A stretch of 16,529 bases of DNA from Clostridiales bacterium UBA1770 (lineage in GTDB: Bacteria; Bacillota; Clostridia; Oscillospirales; CAG-272): positions 19,441-35,969 of the forward strand of contig DCGU01000087.1 in assembly GCA_002315325.1 (NCBI GenBank), written 5' to 3'. Positions 7,686-14,500 of the stretch are shown here, piece after piece. The notes below the pieces were generated by a model. That model had not been told where the DNA came from and searched no databases. It saw only the letters and a list, made by a program, of their open reading frames with translations. Both the position numbers and the translations under genes were made by a program. The first letter of the stretch is position 1; every line of letters begins with the position of its first letter.

Positions 7686-8348
7686 TTAAACCGGTCTTGC
7701 CTGCAAATCCATTGCAATCAATTCACCGGGATATTGTTTGATTTGTTGTGCGATTGACCGTTCGGCAAACGCCGCAACGACGGGAAGCCCGGACAGGACT
7801 GACAGTTCCTGTGCGTACGCCGCCGAGGACAGGATAACGTCCGTGTCGGTTTCGGCCCCCAAATTGGAATTATTGAGAATGCCGGTGAAGCGGATGCCGG
7901 CGGCCGTCTCAATTTCCCGCATCACGTCGTACGTTTCCTGCGCCGTCCGCGTTAAGGGACGGAAGCGGTTGACGACGAGATACATATCGTAATCGTTTTC
8001 CGACAAAATCCTGTCGCGAAGGCGACCGAGCGCCAGTGCGCCGCGGTCGTCCCCGCCGACGTCGATAAAGGCGTGGGCGGTTTTGTCGTCGACCAATGCG
8101 TACATTTCCTGCGGGAGCGCCGGCACGTCCAAATTGGTGTTGGCAAATTCCGAGCAGATGACGCGGATACCGTGCCGTTCCAGCAGTTCCCTGCTGTCCA
8201 CGGACCGATAATACGGATTGACGATATCCAGGTCGGCAATGGTCACTTTATCAAATTGATCCTTGGCAGCCAGTGCGAGATTGACGGCAATATTGGTCTT
8301 GCCGCTGCCGTAGTGGCCGCAAAGAAGGGTGATTCGTTTGAAGTTCAT
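7686..8348 (-). CDS. P-loop ATPase of the SIMIBI (ParA/CobQ-like) class
   Basis: This 220-residue cytoplasmic nucleotide-binding protein opens with the Walker A motif GHYGSGKT (11-18) directly after the first beta strand, as in MinD/ArsA/CobB-type enzymes. ADLDIVNPYYR (38-48) looks like a switch I segment and FIDVGGDDRG (95-104) like a Walker B/switch II segment. It lacks the signature lysine of deviant Walker A motifs (GKGGxGK) and has no CxxC pair, so it is neither a typical MinD nor a typical Fe-S scaffold of the Mrp type. The role is unknown. It sits 17 bases upstream of the ferredoxin gene and 15 bases after a ligase gene, which ties it to the oxidoreductase or ligase functions; maturation or cofactor handling is a guess. 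The ribosome site is a plain G-run. Confidence 0.75.
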   Translation of the reverse strand: MNFKRITLLCGHYGSGKTNIAVNLALAAKDQFDKVTIADLDIVNPYYRSVDSRELLERHGIRVICSEFANTNLDVPALPQEMYALVDDKTAHAFIDVGGDDRGALALGRLRDRILSENDYDMYLVVNRFRPLTRTAQETYDVMREIETAAGIRFTGILNNSNLGAETDTDVILSSAAYAQELSVLSGLPVVAAFAERSIAQQIKQYPGELIAMDLQARPV

Positions 8349-8363
8349 GCGCTTGCCCCCGCG

Positions 8364-10649
8364 TCAGAGTTTGGCGCGAATAATCTTACCGCTGGAAGTT
8401 TTGGGCAAACTGTCTTTGAACTCCACGATACGGGGATATTTATAAGGCGCGGTATTTTCTTTGACGTAATTCTGAATTTCCTTTTTGAGTTCTTCGCTCG
8501 GAAGGGTTCCCTCGGTGAGCACGATGGACGCCTTGACAACCTGACCGCGAATGGGATCGGGTGCGGCGGAAACACCGCATTCCAGGACGTAGGGCAATTC
8601 CATAATGACGTTTTCAATTTCAAACGGCCCGATACGGTAACCGGAAGATTTGATGACGTCATCCACGCGGCCGACGTACCAGTAGAAGCCGCCCTCATCC
8701 ATCCAGGCGATATCGCCGGTGTGGTACCAGCCGTCATGGAAGGCCTTGGCGTTTTCTTCGGGATTATTGTAGTATTCCTTGAGCAGACCGCAGGGATGGC
8801 CGTTTTTGATGCTGATGACGATTTCGCCGTTTTCACCGGGAGGCACGGGTTTGCCGTCGGCATCCAGGAGTGCCACCTCGTATATCGGTACGGGTTTACC
8901 CATGGAACCGATTTTGTGCGGTGCACCGACCATATTACCGATAACCATCGTGGTTTCGGACTGACCGAAGCCCTCGTGAATCTGCAGGCCCGTTGCGTTC
9001 TCGAACTGGCGGTAAACCTCGGGATTGAGGGCTTCACCGGCCGTGGACATATGACGCACGGACGACAGGTCGTATTTTGTAATGTCCTGCTTCACCAGCA
9101 TACGCAGCATGGTGGGCGGCGCGCAGAAGGTCGTGATATGATACTTGGCAAACATGGGCAGAATATCCGCCGAATCGAAGCGGTCGAAATCATAAACGAA
9201 CAACGCTGCCTCGCACAGCCACTGGCCGAACATCTTACCCCACATGGCCTTGGCCCAGCCGGTATCCGAAATGGTCAGGTGCAGGCCGTCGGGGTCGACG
9301 TTGTGCCAATACTTGGCGGTGTGGAAATGGCCGAGTGCATATTTGTAGGAGTGGAGCGCAATCTTGGGGTAACCGGACGTACCCGAGGTGAAGAAGGCCA
9401 TCATCGGGTCGTCGCCGCAGGGCGAATCCTCGGTCCGGGCGAACTTGGACGAGTACATCGTGTACTCCTCGTCAAAGTTGCGCCAGCCCTCGCGGTCGCC
9501 GCCGACGATCAGTTTATTCTTCAGTCCGCCGTAGGTTTCGCAGGCGAGTTCGGCCTGATGCGCCGTGTCGCCGTCGGCCGTACAAATCAGCGTCTCGATA
9601 CCGGCTGCCTTGAAGCGGTACTCGAAGTCGTGTTTGACCAGCTGATTGGTGGCGGGAATGGCAATGGCGCCGATTTTTTCAAGACCCAGCATAGCGAACC
9701 AGAATTCGTAGTGGCGCTTGAGCACCAGCATAACGCGGTCGCCGCGCTTGATACCGAGCGATTTGAAGTAATTGGCGCAACGGTTGGAGCCGTTTTTGAT
9801 ATCCTTAAAAGTGAAGCTGCGCTCGACCTTATTTTTATCCAGGTGGAGCATGGCGCGCTTATCCGGCGTAACCTCGGCGATGCCGTCGATGATATCGAAG
9901 GCAAAGTTGAAGCGGTCGGTATTCTTGAATTCGATTTTAACGGGCGTGCCCTTCTCGTTTTCTTCCACGTCGATGAAATTCTGGTAGATACGCGGTTTAT
10001 CGTCGCGAACGGGCACCGAGGTATCAACGATGACAGGCGCATCGGACAGTTCGGGAATCGGTTCACCGGTGGGGTTGAGAACGATGGCGTAGAACAGACA
10101 GTCTTTGCCGTTGACGGCGATCATGCCGTGCGGCGTGCCGCTGTCGTAATATATACTGTCGCCGGGGCCCAGCACCTCACGATAGGAACCAACCTGCACC
10201 ATAAGATGGCCTTCGATAACCAGGTCGCATTCCTGCCCTTCGTGGCTGGTAACCTCGATGGGCTTATCCTGCAGCGATGCGTCGAAAATACTGCGCACGT
10301 ACAGAGGCTCGGCAATACGGTTTTGGAACGAGTACGCCAGGTTATAGTAGGTCATACCGTGCGCCTGCGAAATCTTTTGTCCGGAACCCGCACGGGTCAC
10401 GGTGTAGGAACGCAGCGTCGGGCTGTACCCTTCGATAATATCGGTAACGTTTACACGGAAATAGTTGGCACATTGGTAGATAAAGGTAAAGGTCAAATCC
10501 ATCTCGCCGTTTTCGCACGCCTGATACTCTGCCGACGTGCAGCCGGTTACGCCCGCCATGGTTTCGACGGATACGCCGAGGGACTCACGCAAATCCTTGA
10601 TACGGTTGGCCATATCCAAGATTCTTTGATTGATTTCGGCCTTTTGCAT
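8364..10649 (-). CDS. XRE-HTH/cupin/acyl-CoA synthetase fusion (copy A)
   Basis: This 761-residue protein joins an N-terminal XRE-type helix-turn-helix (about 12-73), a cupin sensor-like domain (about 118-192; SHEGQE, GDSIYY, PHGM) and a complete AMP-forming acyl-CoA synthetase (about 222-761). The ligase part resembles the medium-chain (MACS) group: TSGTSGYPK (421-429), GFGQSE (560-565), YHTGD, KSSGYRIGP and the C-terminal lysine TSSGK (K755) are all present, so activity is expected. HTH-cupin proteins of this kind are known as separate neighbours of acyl-CoA synthetase genes in other anaerobes and archaea; here they are one chain. It may be a ligase that reports or controls its own operon (inference). 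The ATG follows AAAGGAGG and comes 14 bases after copy B. The recognition-helix region (TSAEYQACENG) is atypical, so DNA binding is not certain. The substrate is likely a short branched or aryl acid by context. Confidence 0.88.
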   Translation of the reverse strand: MQKAEINQRILDMANRIKDLRESLGVSVETMAGVTGCTSAEYQACENGEMDLTFTFIYQCANYFRVNVTDIIEGYSPTLRSYTVTRAGSGQKISQAHGMTYYNLAYSFQNRIAEPLYVRSIFDASLQDKPIEVTSHEGQECDLVIEGHLMVQVGSYREVLGPGDSIYYDSGTPHGMIAVNGKDCLFYAIVLNPTGEPIPELSDAPVIVDTSVPVRDDKPRIYQNFIDVEENEKGTPVKIEFKNTDRFNFAFDIIDGIAEVTPDKRAMLHLDKNKVERSFTFKDIKNGSNRCANYFKSLGIKRGDRVMLVLKRHYEFWFAMLGLEKIGAIAIPATNQLVKHDFEYRFKAAGIETLICTADGDTAHQAELACETYGGLKNKLIVGGDREGWRNFDEEYTMYSSKFARTEDSPCGDDPMMAFFTSGTSGYPKIALHSYKYALGHFHTAKYWHNVDPDGLHLTISDTGWAKAMWGKMFGQWLCEAALFVYDFDRFDSADILPMFAKYHITTFCAPPTMLRMLVKQDITKYDLSSVRHMSTAGEALNPEVYRQFENATGLQIHEGFGQSETTMVIGNMVGAPHKIGSMGKPVPIYEVALLDADGKPVPPGENGEIVISIKNGHPCGLLKEYYNNPEENAKAFHDGWYHTGDIAWMDEGGFYWYVGRVDDVIKSSGYRIGPFEIENVIMELPYVLECGVSAAPDPIRGQVVKASIVLTEGTLPSEELKKEIQNYVKENTAPYKYPRIVEFKDSLPKTSSGKIIRAKL
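8587..8645 (-). repeat. 59-bp tract identical to 10887-10945 in the paralogue
   Basis: The two HTH-cupin-ligase genes are identical base for base over this stretch (offset 2300), including synonymous positions, and similar but not identical on both sides. It encodes the segment after GYRIGPFEIE in the C-terminal part of the ligase. Such a tract suggests gene conversion or recent duplication with strong constraint. Confidence 0.7.
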
Positions 10650-10663
10650 GATATCTGCCTCCT

Positions 10664-12931
10664 TTACAGTTTGTTACGCATGATCTTGCCGCTGATGGTC
10701 TTGGGCAGACTGTCGCGGAATTCCACGATACGCGGATATTTATAGGGAGCGGTATTCTTTTTGACGTATTCCTGAATTTCGGTTTTGAGGGCTTCGGTCG
10801 GCTCGGTTCCGGCAACCAGTACGATGCTGGCCTTGACAACCTGACCGCGGAGCGGATCGGGTGCGGCGGACACACCGCATTCCAGAACGTAGGGCAATTC
10901 CATAATGACGTTTTCAATTTCAAACGGCCCGATACGGTAACCGGAGGACTTGATTACGTCGTCGACGCGGCCGACGTACCAATAGAAGCCGTCCTCGTCT
11001 TTCCAGGCGAGGTCGCCGGTATGATAGTAGCCGTCGTACCATACCTCGTTCGTGGCGTCGGGGTTATTGTAATAGCCCAGGAACAGACCGCAGGGGACGC
11101 GTTCCGACGTCTTGACAACGATTTCACCGGACTCACCGAGGTCTGCCATGGTGCCGTCGGCACGCATAATGCTGACGTCATACAGCGGAGACGCCTTACC
11201 CATGGAGCCGACCTTGACGGTATCGCCGATGAGGTTACCGATGGCCAGCGTCAATTCGGTTTGACCGAAGCCTTCGCAAATGCGCAGGCCGGTGGCATCA
11301 TAGAAGAGCTTATATACTTCGGGGTTGAGCGCTTCGCCGGCGGTCGTCATATGAACGACGGACGAGAAGTCGTAACCGGAAAGGTCCTCACGCACCATCA
11401 TGCGCAGCATGGTGGGCGGTGCGCAGAAAGTGGTAATGTGATATTTGGCGAACATGGGCAGAATCTTGGCGGCGTTGAAGCGTTCGAAATCGTAGGTGAA
11501 GACGGAACCTTCACACAGCCACTGCCCGTACAGTTTACCCCACAGCGCCTTGCCCCAGCCGGTATCCGAGATGGTGAAGTGGAGACTGTCCTCGGACACG
11601 CCGTGCCAATATTTGGCGGTGATGTAGTGACCCAGGGCATATTTGTAAGAATGGAGCGCCATTTTGGGGTACCCCGTGGTACCCGACGTAAAGAACATAA
11701 TCATGGGATCGTTGCCGCAGGGCGTGCTTGTCTTGCGGTAATAGTGTACGTTGAAGAGTTTGCACTCCTCGTCGTAGTTCTTCCACCCTTCCCGTTCGCC
11801 GCCGACAAAGAGCTTGGTCAGCTTCTTGCCGTACTCGGCTTCGGCTGCCTCAACCTGTTCGGCGATCTTATCGTCGGTACAAAGAATATAGCCGACGTCG
11901 GCCGTACGGAAGCGGTACAGGAAATCGTGCGCCTGCAGCTGGCTCGTTGCCGGGATGGCGATGGCACCGATCTTATGCAGACCCAAAATAGCAAACCAGA
12001 ACTGATAGCGGCGCTTGAGCACCAGCATGACGCGGTCACCCGGTTTGATACCGATGGAGGTAAAGTAGTTGGCTGCTTGGGCGGAACCGCGCTTCATATC
12101 GCGGAACGTGAAGCGCTTTTCGGTCATATCGTCCGCCACGTGAATCATGGCGAGTTTATCGGGTTTATTGCTGCCGAGCTCATCCACCACGTCGAAAGCA
12201 AAGTTGAAATCGTCCTCGTTTTTAAACGAAATGCTTTGCAGCACGCCGTTTTCATCCTCGAGTGTGTCGATGAACTTGGCAACGACGCCGGGCTGCTTGG
12301 ACTGCTGGTACGAGGGCATCAGCGTGTTGCGGATGTGCGTTTCTTCCTGCTTATCGCCGGGCAGAACCACCGCCAGGAACAGACAGTCGTCACCGTCGAC
12401 GGCAATCATACCGTGGGGGGCCGAACTGTTGTAGTAAATGCTGTCGCCTTCACTGAGGTATTCGATGTTATCGCCGATCTGCACCTTGAGGCGGCCCTTT
12501 AGGATATAGTCGAATTCCTGCCCCGAGTGCGTAACGGTGTGAATGGGTTTATTCTGCAGTTCCGGTTTATATTCGTATTTAACCCAATACGGCTCGGAGA
12601 TTTTCTTCTGGAACATGGGTGCCAGATTTCGAATCTCGATGCCCTCCTCTTTCGCCGTCTCCTGGCCGTTGCCCTTACGGGTGACTGTATAGGACGACAG
12701 ATGCGCGGTGCGGCCTTCCAACAGGTCGGTGATACCGACGCCGAACGCAATGGAGCATTTATGGATGAAGGTAAACGGGAAGTCGACCAGTCCCGTTTCC
12801 AGCTCGTGATACCGGGCAACGGATATCTCCGTCTTGCGCGCCATTTCTTCTTCGGAAAATCCGCAGATTTCGCGCATGGTACGGATACGGACCGCAATAT
12901 CGTTTAGTTTTTGAACGTCAAGTTCAGACAT
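10664..12931 (-). CDS. XRE-HTH/cupin/acyl-CoA synthetase fusion (copy B)
   Basis: This is the first gene of the ten-gene operon (755 residues), with the same architecture as the adjacent copy: HTH (about 11-72), cupin (about 118-190; THSGQE, GDSIYY, PHGM) and AMP-forming ligase (about 218-755). Ligase motifs are TSGTTGYPK (415-423), GFGQTE, YHTGD, KSSGYRIGP and the C-terminal ISGK (K749). The HTH and cupin have diverged far more from copy A than the ligase C-terminus, so the two may sense different ligands while using related substrates (inference). It has a strong ribosome site (GGAGG, seven bases before the ATG). About 210 bases of leader containing a small ORF and a terminator-like hairpin precede it. 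Being first in the operon makes it the natural candidate for autoregulation. From memory, a characterised MACS enzyme of Methanosarcina favours 2-methylbutyrate, which would suit this context, but substrate cannot be read from the sequence. Confidence 0.88.
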   Translation of the reverse strand: MSELDVQKLNDIAVRIRTMREICGFSEEEMARKTEISVARYHELETGLVDFPFTFIHKCSIAFGVGITDLLEGRTAHLSSYTVTRKGNGQETAKEEGIEIRNLAPMFQKKISEPYWVKYEYKPELQNKPIHTVTHSGQEFDYILKGRLKVQIGDNIEYLSEGDSIYYNSSAPHGMIAVDGDDCLFLAVVLPGDKQEETHIRNTLMPSYQQSKQPGVVAKFIDTLEDENGVLQSISFKNEDDFNFAFDVVDELGSNKPDKLAMIHVADDMTEKRFTFRDMKRGSAQAANYFTSIGIKPGDRVMLVLKRRYQFWFAILGLHKIGAIAIPATSQLQAHDFLYRFRTADVGYILCTDDKIAEQVEAAEAEYGKKLTKLFVGGEREGWKNYDEECKLFNVHYYRKTSTPCGNDPMIMFFTSGTTGYPKMALHSYKYALGHYITAKYWHGVSEDSLHFTISDTGWGKALWGKLYGQWLCEGSVFTYDFERFNAAKILPMFAKYHITTFCAPPTMLRMMVREDLSGYDFSSVVHMTTAGEALNPEVYKLFYDATGLRICEGFGQTELTLAIGNLIGDTVKVGSMGKASPLYDVSIMRADGTMADLGESGEIVVKTSERVPCGLFLGYYNNPDATNEVWYDGYYHTGDLAWKDEDGFYWYVGRVDDVIKSSGYRIGPFEIENVIMELPYVLECGVSAAPDPLRGQVVKASIVLVAGTEPTEALKTEIQEYVKKNTAPYKYPRIVEFRDSLPKTISGKIMRNKL

Positions 12932-12954
12932 CTGACTACCTCCGGGGAACGTAA

Positions 12955-12993
12955 AAATAACAAAAAACAGGCACCGCCCATACGGTGTCCGTT
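12955..12993 (-). terminator. Candidate attenuator terminator before the operon
   Basis: On the minus strand, bases 12993-12983 and 12976-12966 form a hairpin of about ten pairs (AACGG, an A.C mismatch, CACCG pairing with CGGTG, then CTGTT; one G.U pair) around a six-base loop. A run of six T and further T-rich sequence follow. It lies between the leader ORF and the ribosome site of the first operon gene, so it would end transcription early unless prevented. The outer part of the stem includes two bases of the leader stop codon. Confidence 0.6.
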
Positions 12994-13099
12994 AATAAAC
13001 GCTATGATTCTGCCGGCCGCACGCAGCCGCAGAGTTGCCGCAGAAAAAGGTCCCCGCATTGGCGGAGCCGGAACGATATCCCGTCGCGTAAACCTTCAT
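12992..13099 (-). CDS. Putative 35-residue leader peptide
   Basis: This short ORF lies about 46 bases downstream of the predicted transcription start. It begins at an ATG preceded by AAAGGA with a six-base spacing, which is a proper Shine-Dalgarno. It starts MKVYATGYRS and ends GRQNHSVY, with two Cys and many Ala, Gly, Ser and Asn. There are no Leu or Ile codons and only two Val, so it is not a classic branched-chain leader peptide. Its stop codon overlaps the base of the following terminator stem, so a ribosome sitting there would disturb that hairpin. I do not recognise the peptide. A small regulatory ORF is the favoured reading; a chance ORF is the alternative. Confidence 0.5.
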   Translation of the reverse strand: MKVYATGYRSGSANAGTFFCGNSAAACGRQNHSVY

Positions 13100-13151
13100 A
13101 TCGAGTCCTTTCCTTTCGCTGCATTTTGTGCCGGAATGAATAATATATAAT

Positions 13152-13179
13152 ATTGTACTCTTATTTTGATTTTTGTCAA
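13152..13179 (-). promoter_or_regulatory. Sigma-A promoter of the ten-gene operon
   Basis: The minus strand reads TTGACA (13179-13174), a 16-base spacer, then TACAAT (13157-13152). The surroundings are very AT-rich, with A/T tracts upstream that could act as an UP element. Transcription would start near 13145 and leave a leader of about 214 bases before the first large gene. Confidence 0.8.
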
Positions 13180-13440
13180 TGAATTTTTTGCATATTTCTC
13201 CGTCAGCGTCACAAAAAATTTTATATATTTTACACAAAACCGAATTTTTTTCGGTGAAAATGCTGCTTTCCGAAGAAAATAAGGCACGCCGGACGTTGTC
13301 GGCGCCGTTTACCCGATTTTTGTCGACAAAAAAGCAAATAACGGAGCAGCCTGCAGGCGCGAAATACGTATGGAACGGAAAACGTCTGTTTTTCGTCCCC
13401 CAAACACTGCAAAACACTTTTTTACTTTGCAAGACAGAAC
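13180..13440. other. Non-coding AT-rich spacer between operons
   Basis: There is no credible gene here. Open frames exist on both strands, but they run across the promoter or the neighbouring terminator and lack ribosome sites. Visible items are a direct repeat of TTTTGTG on the minus strand (13239-13233 and 13216-13210, starts 23 bases apart), upstream of the -35 box, and a small hairpin ACCGAA-ttttt-TTCGGT at 13239-13255. The repeat could be an operator for the HTH domains encoded downstream, but this is speculative. I see nothing in the remainder. Confidence 0.5.
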
Positions 13441-13482
13441 AAAAACGGCGAAAGACCGTTGGACGATCTCCCGCCGTTTTTT
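13441..13482 (-). terminator. Strong hairpin terminator of the sir2-side operon
   Basis: Plus-strand 13441-13450 (aaaaacggcg) pairs with 13472-13481 (cgccgttttt), and the inner part adds agaccgt/acgatct with one mismatch. This gives a long stem with a three-base loop. It starts 16 bases after the stop of the acyltransferase-like gene and carries a T-run on the minus side. The symmetric A/T flanks would let it act in both directions. Confidence 0.85.
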
Positions 13483-13497
13483 ATTATCTCATTCGGT

Positions 13498-14457
13498 TCA
13501 CAGTTTCGTGTACGGACCGTGATAGGCATCCGGAATTTTTGTAATATTGCGGCCGTCCTGCAGCACGATTAAGCCGGCACCCCAGCCGGCCTGATTGCCG
13601 GCCAGCAGCCATTTTTTATAGGCGCGGCGCAGCGATGTATCCTCGGGCCATTCTTCCAACGGCAGATCGACGTATTGACCGAAGATACGCCACGCATCCT
13701 TGAAAACGGGATATACGTCCCAGTTATCCAGCTGGAAGTCGTCCATATACTTCAAAATATTGGAGGATTTGGGCAGGAATTCGTAGTGCTTGGGATACAA
13801 AAGCCAGGTGCTGGTCCGCAGCACAACGGGACGGTCCCCGTAAATACGTTTAAAGAAGTCGTCGGCAAGCATATAGGAATAATTACGCTCGGCATCGCTC
13901 AGCGGTACGCCGGTGTTGGGAATGTGCATGGCGACGAATTCGCCGTTCTGCGGCATCACGTAGCCGCAGGGCAGCTTTTTGGCAGGATCCATAAAGACGC
14001 TGTGCGGTTCGTACTGGAAACGACCCAGAGCAAAACGGCGGCCTTTAAACCATCCGTCGAACCAGGAAGCCACAAAGGAACCGGGCACGTTTTTACATTC
14101 CATGCACTCCTTGAGTTTGGAGGAAAAATCCAGCATGGCGTCCCAGTACATAGTTTCGGTCCAACCCCATGCCGCATACATCTTTGGCAGGTGGAGGGCG
14201 CAGTGCATATTGAACAGGAACTCCATCGTATAGTGGTTTTCGTGATGCTCGTCCCACAGCGGAGAGAGTGCCTCATACGCCGTACCGATGTGCATAGCCG
14301 GATCGCCCAAATACTTTTGCACCCACGTTTCGAACGCGGCCGCATAGGACGGCTCGTTTTCCATTCTGGTTTCAACGCCCAGGAATACCGTGCGGGCATT
14401 TGCCGGGTAATTCAGTTTCGCCATAAAGGCGGCAAGTTCTTCTTTATAGGAAATCAT
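13498..14457 (-). CDS. Acyltransferase-domain (GNAT_C-like) protein
   Basis: This 319-residue soluble protein has no signal peptide or membrane segment. The second half resembles proteins annotated as 'acyltransferase domain-containing' with a GNAT-like C-terminal domain: AMHIPNTGVPLS (177-186), RTSTWLLYP (214-222), LPKSSNILKYM (228-238) and an AWRIFG segment, then a basic RRAYKKWL helix. The N-terminal half is rich in Trp and Met and would correspond to that family's N-terminal domain. No acyl-CoA loop can be verified by eye, so acyl transfer is a family-level expectation and the acceptor is unknown. The ATG has a GGGGGA site at a six-to-seven-base spacing. It is the last gene of the three-gene set, 43 bases after the metallophosphoesterase gene. 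Confidence 0.6.
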   Translation of the reverse strand: MISYKEELAAFMAKLNYPANARTVFLGVETRMENEPSYAAAFETWVQKYLGDPAMHIGTAYEALSPLWDEHHENHYTMEFLFNMHCALHLPKMYAAWGWTETMYWDAMLDFSSKLKECMECKNVPGSFVASWFDGWFKGRRFALGRFQYEPHSVFMDPAKKLPCGYVMPQNGEFVAMHIPNTGVPLSDAERNYSYMLADDFFKRIYGDRPVVLRTSTWLLYPKHYEFLPKSSNILKYMDDFQLDNWDVYPVFKDAWRIFGQYVDLPLEEWPEDTSLRRAYKKWLLAGNQAGWGAGLIVLQDGRNITKIPDAYHGPYTKL

Positions 14458-14500
14458 CGTTCTGTCCCCCGTTTTTTATTAGGCACAATAAAGCGTCCGT

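Noticed and set aside
8073..10745. 890-codon open frame on the plus strand
   Set aside because: It lies opposite the P-loop ATPase and copy A ligase genes, has no domain signature or ribosome site, and arises from GC-biased codons of the real genes.
11021..12502. 493-codon open frame on the plus strand
   Set aside because: Antisense shadow of the copy B ligase; its composition and lack of motifs argue against coding.
12932..13150. T-box or known riboswitch in the operon leader
   Set aside because: I could not find a T-box consensus or a recognisable riboswitch core by eye; only the ORF and hairpin are supported.
12992..13432. 146-codon minus-strand frame spanning the inter-operon gap
   Set aside because: It would start upstream of and run through the -35/-10 promoter. 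Only the last 35 codons, which have their own Shine-Dalgarno, are retained as a leader ORF.
13173..13544. 123-codon plus-strand frame
   Set aside because: It crosses the strong terminator at 13441-13482 and enters the acyltransferase-like gene antisense; no ribosome site or family.
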